Below, piece after piece: positions 45,241 to 54,368 of a DNA stretch of 64,000 nucleotides. The notes below the pieces were generated by a model, which saw only the letters and a program-made list of their open reading frames with translations, was not told where the DNA came from and did not search any database. The position numbers and the translations under genes were made by a program. The first letter of the stretch is position 1, and every line of letters begins with the position of its first letter. The DNA is taken from NCBI GenBank assembly GCA_030765065.1, contig CM060980.1:58388364-58452363 (forward strand), in the 5' to 3' direction. This stretch comes from Deroplatys truncata (taxonomy: Eukaryota; Arthropoda; Insecta; Mantodea; Mantidae).

Positions 45241-45604
45241 GGTTTTACTTTCAAATAACACAAGTAGTATTACAAAATAGGTTGACACCAGAAAGAATAA
45301 TACAAACATAACTTTGTATTCGGGTACACTGAAGTTCCCCTAGAAGCCAGGTAGAATTCTAATCTTAGAGGGCTGAAGTTTGCTATTCTCAAAATGAAAT
45401 ATAGATAAAGATCAGGAAGACAGCAAAGAGAAAGTTTCGCTTTAAAATTTCTGTTTCATAGGATAAGACTAGTTAATCTAGCACCGCGACCCCAAATTGA
45501 TCTTTTGCGCGTACACCCCCAGGACGAACGGATGAGCTGAGGAAACCGCAGTAGGCGTATGGGTTGTAGAGCGAGGCCGGCGCAAGTACACATAGACGTT
45601 CAGA
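45241..45604. other. unassigned interval
   Basis: No gene or family recognised. Confidence 0.35.
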
Positions 45605-45975
45605 GCTCTCTAACAGTTTCAGGCTTGACTAGCCGGCCACATCCATCCAGTGGGACGGGAAAACACGACCCAGCAGTGGAGGTTCGATAGGCTTCCCGCT
45701 AGTAGGACCGAGATGAAGTTCCAAACCGCCTCTGTGTCTTCTTCCCGACACCGATCGAACGACACCTCCGGAGTCGCCTGAAACATGAGAGGGAAATGAA
45801 ATGAGAGGAAATGGGGGAGAGAGAAAATCCATGTTAGAATACACCACTCCGGCATTGCTTATGTCAACCAGAGAAAATCACGAAAAACCATGGTCGAGTG
45901 GGCGACTACCGGGAATCGAACCCGGGGCCTCACGAATGCAAGTCTCACACGTTAGCGCGGAGCCATTTTACTCGG
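45605..45975 (-). repeat. SINE-B with well-preserved tRNA-like head
   Basis: The minus strand reads GGCTCCGCGCTAACGTGTGA (A-box region) and, 22 nt on, CCCGGGTTCGATTCCCGG, a near-perfect B box and T-arm. The body shares blocks with 5046-5475 and 61837-62233. This is the clearest SINE-B promoter in the window. Confidence 0.75.
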
Positions 45976-45999
45976 TCTTTATATCCAATGATTTGTGTC

Positions 46000-46600
46000 A
46001 TATTATCATTAACAGTACTGTAAAAGTATGGTTTTGTTTATTAATCCTATTTTCATTAAAAAGAATTTTAGTTACATTGTGAGATCATGGTCTCCCCAGC
46101 TGCATCCAAAACCTGAAATTTGTCTTCTAATGGCTCCGATAACATGATAACTTAGGAAAACTATATGGATGTATGAATGCAGATGTTAATTTCGAAATTA
46201 TAATTAATGTATTTATTCAATAATGTAATTGATTAGCAATATGTTTTATTATTGTTAATTATGGTATTTATAAAATGACTGGCTATTGTTAAAAAAGTAA
46301 AATCAAAGCTTAATTCAATATAACTTTAAATGCGCATTGTCTGAATTTAGTGAGCACGGCAATCCTTAATATTTAAGCTATTAGTAAAAGAATCGCGAAT
46401 GTTCTATTCAATAATCTCCCAGAAGAATAATCAATAAACAACATAGCAAACTATACATAGTTACCACAAAGTTTTCATCACTATTCTCCAAGATAGCGTC
46501 GGTGAAAGACGCGTTGTTACGCGTCGAGAGGAATTCGCGAAGTACCTATAATGGTAACAAATAGTGGCGTAATATTATAAGCTAATACAATACCATAATA
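46000..46600. other. unassigned AT-rich interval
   Basis: No gene or repeat family recognised. Confidence 0.35.
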
Positions 46601-46604
46601 ACTA

Positions 46605-46726
46605 TTATTGTGAACATTTATACTTGTAGGTTGCAAGTTCAAACCCGGCGGCGGGCGATGGATATTTTTGGTAAAAATCCGTAGCATGGCTTCCTTCGGA
46701 AGGGATATAAAGACAGTGGTCCCGCG
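46605..46726 (+). repeat. SINE-A, 5' part split by LTR-1
   Basis: It contains the B-box region GCAAGTTCAAACCCGGCGGC, then TAAAAATCCGTAGCATGGC, and ends in GTGGTCCCGCG. The next SINE-A bases (TCGTAGATTTACGGC) appear 9 kb later at 55742, after LTR-1 and a second CGCG. Confidence 0.8.
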
Positions 46727-48095
46727 TGCGGCGATCACCTCCTCATCCGTTGCTGTAGCTTACCTGGATGCTTCTCCCGTTGCTTCCAGAAGTTCTCAGT
46801 GGGTTGGTTCTCTTCAATTTATCCTCGGCTAGCCTCAGTAATTGTTCTTAAATTCTATGGGAGCATGGACTTATCCTCGGTAAAGGAAAACGTAGATCTC
46901 GGGTGGTGATATAGGAAGACATAGACTTGCTTTGTTTATGAAAAGATGACACTGCCGTTTCTTTTTATTTAATTTAACACTCGTAGTATACAAAACTGGT
47001 ATTGCCGCTGTAAAATACTGTCCACCGCTGTTAGACTATGGCGTGGATATGTCAAGAAATATAACTATTCTTATTGTCGCTTTCAGAGTAGCGGATCTTA
47101 GGTGTGTTGCTAAAACTATTTTGATTCCCTGTTTTGGCGCGATATCTCACACATCCTGCAGCATCTCTCCCTGACCACACATGACATAAACTGCCGAATA
47201 AAATGCAATACTAAGCTGACATGACAAATTTGACTTGATTCCCTTTTTGGCGCGATATCTCACACATCCTGCAGCATCTCTCCCTGACCACACATGACAT
47301 AAACTGCCGAATAAAATGCAATACTAAGCTGACATTACAAAACTGACTTGATTCCTTTCTGGGCGCGATATCTCACGCATCCTGCAGCATCTCTCCCTGA
47401 CTACACATTACCAAAACTGCCGAATAAAATGCAATACTAAGCTGACATTACAAAGCTGACTTGATTCCCTTCTTGGCGCGATATCTCACGCATCCTGCAG
47501 CATCTCTCCCTGACCACACATGACATGAACTGTCCCGAAATTTCCCCAAACAGATTCATTTATAGTCTCAGGCTCCTGAGGCTGCTTCCTTTGCTATTGG
47601 TCCATTTTTAGCGCGACTCGACGCGTCTAACTATTTCGAATAAACTTTCAGGGATCTCATTGGTCCAATTTTAATATAAATCGCGGCTTTTCCTACATTT
47701 ACCGTTAAGGTTGTCTTTCTCACTCACTTGGTCACGGCGAATTATCAAATAATGGGACAAAGGCTCTACACCCTCGCTGTAGGAATAATAGCACAGCGAC
47801 CGGAGAGAGGTAATAAAACTAGGTTTTCTGCCTTCGAAAGCACTATTCCTGTAGCTAAAACTTTCCCTCGTGGACAGTATTTTAGCATAGCGCTTAAATT
47901 ATTCACATTAAACCATTTATAACTCTACTAATATTAATAACCTAGATAGATACATAACGTTAAATCACCCTTCTTAAAATATACAAGCAGTATGAGAAAA
48001 AGATATTTACATAATACGATTTAACATCACTAAAAGTTAATTAATAAGTTATCTGTAATTATAGTTCTTGGGCTCGGCCTAGAGTTGCCGTTTCA
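46727..48095 (-). repeat. LTR-1 3' LTR
   Basis: 1,369 bp, apparently identical by eye to 54369-55737. It contains four 113-bp tandem units. A 64-codon frame present in both LTRs (47728-47922 here) looks incidental. Confidence 0.95.
47119..47540. repeat. 113-bp tandem repeat inside the 3' LTR
   Basis: GGCGCGATATCTCAC starts at 47136, 47249, 47362 and 47475, each 113 bp apart. The units share CATCCTGCAGCATCTCTCCC and AATAAAATGCAATACTAAGC with small differences. The last unit is partial. The same array sits at 54778, 54891, 55004 and 55117 in the other LTR. Confidence 0.95.
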
Positions 48096-48488
48096 AATTG
48101 CCCTGTTCTGGAAAAGAATAAATTTTTCAACACTTGATACAATTTTCTTTTACAGAATAATTCCTCTGATTATGGCCTTTGTTCGTTTGTTTTGTTGACA
48201 GAGACCCTTCGCTATACCTGCTCCTTCACAAGGGCTCTGACAAACCGGTGATGTTTATATTTGGGTCATTCACTCTACACTCTCCCTTTAAAAACAGGTT
48301 TCCGAGGGACATTCTTATACACAATACATTTCCCGCACACGAATAACTTGTGACGCATACAAATACTCTAATACCCAATTTAAGTTCTAAAATTAAATCT
48401 ATTTACATACATATTGGTACATAATTATTATGCCTTTATTTATTTCTTTACATCCTTATTTATCGGGTGTATTACCTTTACTATTTGT

Positions 48489-51400
48489 TCACAGGGGTGT
48501 TACCTCATTTCGAGTAAAACTAACCTGATTCTTTTCATTATATTCTTCACCCTTCTCATTCTCTAAACATTTGTACGGTTTGAGCAACTGTTTATGGTAT
48601 CTCCCTACGATCTTGGAATTCTTTATTTCTTGTAACTCAAATGTATCCGAGCCAAAAATGTTAATCACCCGGTATGGACCTTTAAATAAATTTTCCATTC
48701 TATGATACCTTTTGTTCAGAATGCTAGACTTTTTCTTGTCCCGTACCAATACTAAGTCTCCCAATTTGATCAACCAGTGTTTTCGTTTCTTCTTCTTAAA
48801 CTTTTCTTTTCTTTTCTGCGCCTTATTGGCCATTCTTTCAAAAGCTTTCTTAAACATCTCTTCTTCCGTTAGTGCTTTCGGATCTTTAGCTTCTAGTGTC
48901 TGTGGTAATTCCCCTTCGAGTGTTTCCATTAATTTCCCCTTCATCAGCTCGATGGGCTTATAACCGGTAGTAGGGCTCACACTTTCATTTAAAATACTTT
49001 CGATGCGCTGATAGTGATTTGCCCAATCACTGTGTTTTTTATTGGCCAAAATTCTCAAATAAACCGAAATGTCCCGTATTATTCTTTCGCAGGGATTGCT
49101 TTGTGGGTGGTATTTTGAGCAATGATACAACGTGATTTCGTTTTCTTTTAAGGTGTCTACAAATTTTCTGCTGGTAAATATTGAAGCATTATCACATAAA
49201 ATTGCCTTCATCTTTCCAAATTGTGGAACATACGACTTCATTATCTTCCTTAGGCATGTTTCACTTGTAATCTTCCGGACTGGGTAAATTTTCACAAATT
49301 TTGAAAATACATCTATTAACACTATTATATACCTAAATCCAAATTTACTACGGGGCATCTCACCATGACAGTCCAAGGTCACTAACATTCCTGGTTTTTC
49401 TCTTAGTATTGAGTTTGTCTCGTATTCGTATTGTATATTCAGTGGCTTTGCTTTTTGACATTGTAAGCATGTCGAAATTATTCTCCTTACTTTATGGTGT
49501 AATTTTGGAATATACAGGTTTTCTTGGATCATTAAAGCGGTGCGTTCTGAGCCAGAATGTGCTAGAGCTTGATGGAACGTGCTTATGAGTTCATTCTCCA
49601 TGTTCTTAGGTATATATGTCTTCCATTTCTGTATTTCACTGCCATGTAGTTTATATAACACGCCCCCTTTTAACCCTATGTTTCCCTTGATATTTTCATC
49701 TATTTCTGGGGCCTTTTTTATTAATTTATTTAACTTCTCATCTCGTCGCTGCTGGTCCCCTATTCCTTTTAATTCTTTTATCAATCCTTTACTCAAGGGT
49801 ATTTCAATACTCATTAATGTTACTTCATTTTTAGGGCGTTCTATTCTCTCCGGTATTTCACTGTTGTTATGTAACCTAGACAGCAAATCGCTAAAAACAT
49901 TTGTTTTTCCTGGAATGTGTTTTACCTCAACATCATACGAAAGAATCTCATGTATGTACCTAGATAATTTAGTACTCGTAAGCCGACAACGTTTCATAAA
50001 TGAAAGACTCACATGATCTGTGTATATAATAACCTTCTGTAGATATATATATGATCTAAATTTCTGTAGTGCGTAATACACAGCACAGATCTCTAATTCG
50101 GTGACCGAAGCATTTTTCTCTATTTGACTTAAACCTCTTGAAGCGGTACTTATCACGTGCAGTTGATTTTCTTCATCTGATTGGGCTAGGACACACCCAT
50201 ATCCGTGACCTGAAGCATCCACGTAAATTACATATGGTAGGTTGTCCTTGGGTCTCTCTAGTAGAATTGATTTCGCAAATAGTTCTTTTATCTTTTCAAA
50301 AGCTTTCTGGTGTACCTCGTCCCATTTCCATCGCACTTTCTTTTTAAGTAATTCGCGCAAAGGCGCTATTTCTGCGGCGTACCTCAGGATAAATTTGCTT
50401 TGATAATTTAGCACTCCAAGAAACGACCTAACCTGCTTAACACTCTTGGGCGCTGGTATTCTTCTCACAGCCGCTACTCTTTCTTCGTTTGGCTTCATTC
50501 CTCTATCATTAATTACATAGCCTAGAAATTCCACCTCACGGATGCAAAATTTGGATTTATTAATGTTCACCGTCATACCGTTTTCTCTCAGCTTTCTAAG
50601 CACATAATTCACATGTTTAATATGCTCATCAAAATTTTCATCAACTATTAGAAAATCGTCGATATATTGGATCAAAAATTCGTCGGCTGAGTCGCCAAAT
50701 ATTTTATCGATGGCTCTTAATAGTCCACTACATGACGTAAGCATACCAAAAGGCATTCTCAAAAATTCGAACTGTTTCCCAAAAAATAAAAAAGAAGTAT
50801 ACTTTCTAACATCCTCGTGAAGCTCAATCTGCCAGTATGACGCAGTTAAATCAATGGTGGAGAAATACTTGCCTTTGGTTATTTTTGACAGCAATTTTTC
50901 TACACTTTCGCTCCGAAATCTGTCTGGTTGAGTGTGTTTATTTATCTTTCGACCATCTATCGTCATCCTAAGTTCGCCATTGCGTTTCGTCACCCAACAT
51001 AATGGACTGCTATATGGAGAATTTGACTTTTGTATTATTTGGTCTCTCAACATTTTATCGATCACTTGTTTGGCTCTCTCCCTTAATGCAATCGGAATAT
51101 CCCGATACTTGTGTGTGAAGGGTGCAATATCTTGTACCTTAAAACTGTGTTTGTATGCTTTGCACTTGCCTGGGACGTCCGAAAATACCGCTTTGTTTTC
51201 TTGTAACATTCGCCTTAATAGATGCCTTTGTGTCTCTGTGAGGTTCTCGGCAAGGGTCACTTTCTCCTCTACTGCTTCTACCTGGCTGCCGGTATCTTGG
51301 AATTCTTTATTTCGGGCGTAACCATAATCTTTCTCATTGTGCTCCGTATACCCGTTGTAAAACCTGTCAGCGAACGCATGCATCTCATCGGTTTCTTCCC

Positions 51401-52061
51401 CTTGTACTATAGCAATTAATTTCTCACTCCTACCTGTTTGTACTAATTGTACGAAAAATCTTTCTTCGGCGATATCTTCTTCTCCTTGGGTTTTGTTATA
51501 AGTATCCTGCTTCATACCCTCTACAAAAGGGATTTCTAATAGTTTTCTGTTCTTCTCTATTTTCAAAACTTTATCAGCAAAATCAACCCTAGCTCTTAAT
51601 TCAAACAAAACGTCACACCCAATCAAAATGTCACAAATCAAATTATTGATTACCAGAAAAATAAACTCAAATTTGTCTTCTCCTATTTTTATGTTCAACA
51701 TTACTTGCATTTTTATTCGGGTAACCTCTTTGTTAACTGCTACCCGGCATACCGTGTTCCTTATGGGTAATGTCATTAGCTTAATTCCTTTATTTACCAG
51801 GTTCTGATATAACCTCAGGCTGCATACACTCACATTGGCTCCAGAGTCTATTAAAGCGTTATATTCTTCATCCAACAATACTACTTTTATGCTAGGGGAA
51901 TCTGTCAGATCCTTTTCCGAGTGATTTTGAATAGTAGTTATCAGTTCTCCCAGTATAAAGTCATCTTTGAGCCCTGTTTCACATTTTCTGTTTATTTGAG
52001 AATTTTGCGCGCTTAGAATCCGCTCCGAGCTCCTGATTGGATCCTGTCTTAGTTTTCCGGG
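48489..52061 (-). CDS. pol: LTR-1 pol: protease, reverse transcriptase, RNase H, integrase
   Basis: This is a 1,190-codon frame with no ATG at its beginning. It opens just inside gag, so it is probably made as a gag-pol fusion by -1 frameshifting. Counting from the TTG at 51878, the landmarks are as follows. The protease active site is IDSGA (Asp 11) with ILIGCD near 84. The RT has STIDLTASYW (Asp 343) and YIDD (405-408). RNase H has YVDAS (Asp 553), TELE (Glu 595), YTDH (Asp 621) and FSDLL (Asp 664). The integrase zinc site is H769, H774, C804, C807, and its catalytic residues are D836, D896 and E931. A GPY motif lies near 1068 and there is no chromodomain. All expected catalytic residues are present and I see no internal stop. 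The protein copies the element RNA in cytoplasmic particles and integrates the DNA in the nucleus. Confidence 0.95.
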   Translation of the reverse strand, partial: PGKLRQDPIRSSERILSAQNSQINRKCETGLKDDFILGELITTIQNHSEKDLTDSPSIKVVLLDEEYNALIDSGANVSVCSLRLYQNLVNKGIKLMTLPIRNTVCRVAVNKEVTRIKMQVMLNIKIGEDKFEFIFLVINNLICDILIGCDVLFELRARVDFADKVLKIEKNRKLLEIPFVEGMKQDTYNKTQGEEDIAEERFFVQLVQTGRSEKLIAIVQGEETDEMHAFADRFYNGYTEHNEKDYGYARNKEFQDTGSQVEAVEEKVTLAENLTETQRHLLRRMLQENKAVFSDVPGKCKAYKHSFKVQDIAPFTHKYRDIPIALRERAKQVIDKMLRDQIIQKSNSPYSSPLCWVTKRNGELRMTIDGRKINKHTQPDRFRSESVEKLLSKITKGKYFSTIDLTASYWQIELHEDVRKYTSFLFFGKQFEFLRMPFGMLTSCSGLLRAIDKIFGDSADEFLIQYIDDFLIVDENFDEHIKHVNYVLRKLRENGMTVNINKSKFCIREVEFLGYVINDRGMKPNEERVAAVRRIPAPKSVKQVRSFLGVLNYQSKFILRYAAEIAPLRELLKKKVRWKWDEVHQKAFEKIKELFAKSILLERPKDNLPYVIYVDASGHGYGCVLAQSDEENQLHVISTASRGLSQIEKNASVTELEICAVYYALQKFRSYIYLQKVIIYTDHVSLSFMKRCRLTSTKLSRYIHEILSYDVEVKHIPGKTNVFSDLLSRLHNNSEIPERIERPKNEVTLMSIEIPLSKGLIKELKGIGDQQRRDEKLNKLIKKAPEIDENIKGNIGLKGGVLYKLHGSEIQKWKTYIPKNMENELISTFHQALAHSGSERTALMIQENLYIPKLHHKVRRIISTCLQCQKAKPLNIQYEYETNSILREKPGMLVTLDCHGEMPRSKFGFRYIIVLIDVFSKFVKIYPVRKITSETCLRKIMKSYVPQFGKMKAILCDNASIFTSRKFVDTLKENEITLYHCSKYHPQSNPCERIIRDISVYLRILANKKHSDWANHYQRIESILNESVSPTTGYKPIELMKGKLMETLEGELPQTLEAKDPKALTEEEMFKKAFERMANKAQKRKEKFKKKKRKHWLIKLGDLVLVRDKKKSSILNKRYHRMENLFKGPYRVINIFGSDTFELQEIKNSKIVGRYHKQLLKPYKCLENEKGEEYNEKNQVSFTRNEVTPL
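52049..52061 (-). promoter_or_regulatory. gag/pol overlap and candidate -1 frameshift site
   Basis: Only 13 nt are shared. On the minus strand the gag end reads GGAAAAC directly before TAA, and pol is in the -1 frame. AAC to AAA re-pairing is favourable, but GAA to GGA is not, so the heptamer is imperfect. No strong stem-loop is obvious just downstream by eye. Confidence 0.5.
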
Positions 52062-54028
52062 TTATCGACACTATTTGGTGCTCCGCTAGTCTCTTCCACA
52101 TTTCCCTCTCTCTGCATTTGCCTATAGTTTCCTCTGCTTCCTCTAAAATGTCCCCGGGAATGTCTCTCTCTCCTTTCGTTTCTTTCGGGATAATTTTCGT
52201 CATACCTTTCTCCTACATCACTTTCCCCTCGGTCAGAAAAATAATGTTCTCTGGATCTGTTTTCATTGTTTCTGCCTCTCCTATAATTAAAACGGCCACT
52301 ATATCTTGGTCTGGTTTGTATAGCATTTATGTGATATTGGTTATCACCTTCCCTCCTGAAACGGTTATTTTGACAGTTTCTGTTCCCGGATTGAGGTACG
52401 TCGTTCCAGTATCTCTCTCTGGGTTTATAGTTCCCTCTCGCGTTTCCTCTCCAATTCGCATTCCTTGAATTATCCGGTAATGTTCGAACTATATAGTTTT
52501 GTACGTGGTTCCTACTACTTGTCTCGAATGATGATACCAACTCAATCAATTCGGGAATAGAATTTGGCTTCGCAATGAGTAGGTAATGGTGTATCCGTTC
52601 TGGATAATGTGGTACAATCATATTAATGAAATCCCTCTCGCTTATGGGTGGCTCGATTAGTCTACTACTCTGTGCTTTAGTTAGCAAATAATCTACCATG
52701 CTTAGGTTTCCGCGTTCATCGTACTTGCCATTAACTAGGATAGATCTCACCTGGTTCTGAGTATTAGTACTCCAATACTTATTCAAAAATGCCCTTCTGA
52801 AATATTCAAAATTATTATTCTCCCCCAAAGTCAATCTTACCCATTGGAGAACCCTTTGACGTAAACCTTTACGAACGATTAACATCTTTAGCTCGTCCGG
52901 AATCTGCTTCAAACGGAAATACTCCTCAAGGTCATTTAGGTATTGTTTAGGATTATCAGCCGAATTTTCCTCGAAAGTAGGTACCCCTATCTCATTTAAT
53001 AAATGGTAGTTTGCATTACTTGCATGGTTAGATGTACATTGGTGCCCTGAATTAAAATTATATGGGTCGGCAGCTGGACTTTGGCCTCCATTTACCTCCC
53101 TAAAAGTGGTGCTAGTTTCACTGGGTGAGCTATCATCACTCTGTCTCACACTTATCCCTAGTCTACCAATAGAGCGTTTTAACTCCTTTACACAATTTTC
53201 ATGCTCTTCCACCCTCTTCACAATTTCATGATGATTTGAGAGCTGTTCAGTCATTTTTGACGAAAGTTCATTCATCTTTCCCTGATCCTTTTCTAACACT
53301 GTCCTAAATTCTCTGAACTCCCTTTGAATGTTAGATTCTAATGTACTTTGTTTTTTTTCTAAAGAAACATTTACAGCTCTTAAGTCATCATCCAATTGCT
53401 CCTTTATGGCTAAGCTGGTAACACTTAATTCTGTTTCTACATCCTTCCTTAGTTTTTCTACATCGTTTCTTAGACATAGTTGTCCTGCCTGAATTTCTTG
53501 CACTACCTTCCCTTGCTGACTGAATTTGGAGTCCAATTGACTTTGTAATCGGGTGACCTGTTCACCTAAATATTCCCTCATCTCCTGAGCTAATTCCCCT
53601 CTCATCTTCCTGTTTTCCTCTCTGACATATTCACCTATATGTATACTCTGCTCACCTAATTTCCCCTCTAAATTCTTACTTTGCTCACTTAATTTTTCCA
53701 AGTTTTTACTCTGCTCACCTAATTTCCCCTCTAAATTTTTAATTTGTTCACTCAAATTTCTTTTTGACTCCTTACTCTGCTCATCTATCTTTGTGCTCAA
53801 ATGTTGAAGCAATATTAGCAGCTGGTTTTGACCTGCGTCAATGACCTGCTCAATCGGTGATTGCCTTTCCCTAACTTCTACTTCAGCTGCACCCATATTT
53901 TCTCCATCTGTTGTTATGCTGACAATAGCCTCCCCATTCAGTTCTTCCAAATCTTCCCTTGACCTACTCATGGTTCCGTTAGCAAGTTCTACCTCCCTAA
54001 TAATGACTTTACCCCCTCTCAATAACAT
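52049..54028 (-). CDS. gag: LTR-1 gag
   Basis: This is a 659-residue structural protein. The open frame extends upstream to 54088, but the first ATG is at 54028 (MLLRGGKVII), so I use that; a second ATG lies 19 codons on. Roughly the first 70 residues are unassigned. Residues near 70-285 are a long charged coiled coil with short tandem repeats of the type LGEQSKNLEGK. Residues near 345-505 (GVPTFEENSADNPKQYLNDL, EYF, then FRRAFLNKYW) look like the capsid helical region of Ty3/gypsy gag proteins. The last 130 residues are rich in Arg, Asn and Gly (RG and RGG dipeptides) and would bind RNA. I see no CCHC zinc knuckle. It ends with TAA at the start of the pol overlap. Gag should assemble the particle in the cytoplasm. 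Confidence 0.88.
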   Translation of the reverse strand: MLLRGGKVIIREVELANGTMSRSREDLEELNGEAIVSITTDGENMGAAEVEVRERQSPIEQVIDAGQNQLLILLQHLSTKIDEQSKESKRNLSEQIKNLEGKLGEQSKNLEKLSEQSKNLEGKLGEQSIHIGEYVREENRKMRGELAQEMREYLGEQVTRLQSQLDSKFSQQGKVVQEIQAGQLCLRNDVEKLRKDVETELSVTSLAIKEQLDDDLRAVNVSLEKKQSTLESNIQREFREFRTVLEKDQGKMNELSSKMTEQLSNHHEIVKRVEEHENCVKELKRSIGRLGISVRQSDDSSPSETSTTFREVNGGQSPAADPYNFNSGHQCTSNHASNANYHLLNEIGVPTFEENSADNPKQYLNDLEEYFRLKQIPDELKMLIVRKGLRQRVLQWVRLTLGENNNFEYFRRAFLNKYWSTNTQNQVRSILVNGKYDERGNLSMVDYLLTKAQSSRLIEPPISERDFINMIVPHYPERIHHYLLIAKPNSIPELIELVSSFETSSRNHVQNYIVRTLPDNSRNANWRGNARGNYKPRERYWNDVPQSGNRNCQNNRFRREGDNQYHINAIQTRPRYSGRFNYRRGRNNENRSREHYFSDRGESDVGERYDENYPERNERRERHSRGHFRGSRGNYRQMQREGNVEETSGAPNSVDNPEN

Positions 54029-54119
54029 GTGTTCACAAAACTGAGTCACTACTCTGCATGCCTTTTTGTTTGTTTTTGAATAAAAGTTCTAACCTGTATT
54101 TTTTTTCAATGTTAACTGA

Positions 54120-54150
54120 TGCGTTCCGGGTTCGAATCCTGGTGAAGTTC
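54120..54150 (+). other. tRNA T-arm-like sequence in the LTR-1 leader
   Basis: CCGGGTTCGAATCCTGG (54129-54145) forms a five-pair stem with one G-U pair and a TTCGAAT loop, a canonical B box. It lies on the strand opposite the element. No D-arm or anticodon arm is seen upstream, and no CCA follows. Confidence 0.6.
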
Positions 54151-54297
54151 TAGAAGCGATGTTCTCAGCTGTTTTGTTGTCCCACGTAGGTAGACTAGAA
54201 GTTCGCGTTGTAATTTTTGTTCTGCTGTGCCCCTTTCCTCTGAAGATTCTTCGTCTGTTCGTTGTTTCCTAGTCCTCCGTTTGTGTCGTTCTTCCCT

Positions 54298-54368
54298 TCG
54301 AGCCGCACGTTATGGCGCCAGTTTGCGGCGGTCTTAACGTTTGTTAGCCCCACGTTTGGGAGCCAGTT
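54298..54368 (-). promoter_or_regulatory. LTR-1 primer-binding region, duplicated
   Basis: On the minus strand, 3 nt after the 5' LTR, TGGCTCCCAAACGTGGGGCT (54365 downward) resembles a binding site for the 3' end of tRNA-Lys. A second, related unit follows about 50 nt later: GCCGCAAACTGGCGCCATAA. It carries its own copy of the LTR end GCCGCAAAC, so the region looks tandemly duplicated. Confidence 0.65.

Noticed and set aside
47728-47922. 64-codon frame in the LTR as an accessory gene
   Set aside because: It exists twice only because the LTR is duplicated; it begins at a poor position for translation and has no recognisable domain.
48096-48488. env-like third gene in LTR-1
   Set aside because: Only about 390 bp separate pol from the 3' LTR, with no open frame of useful length on the minus strand.
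52037-52468. 143-codon plus-strand frame opposite gag, and other frames opposite gag and pol
   Set aside because: They are shadows of the real minus-strand coding sequence and show no independent features.
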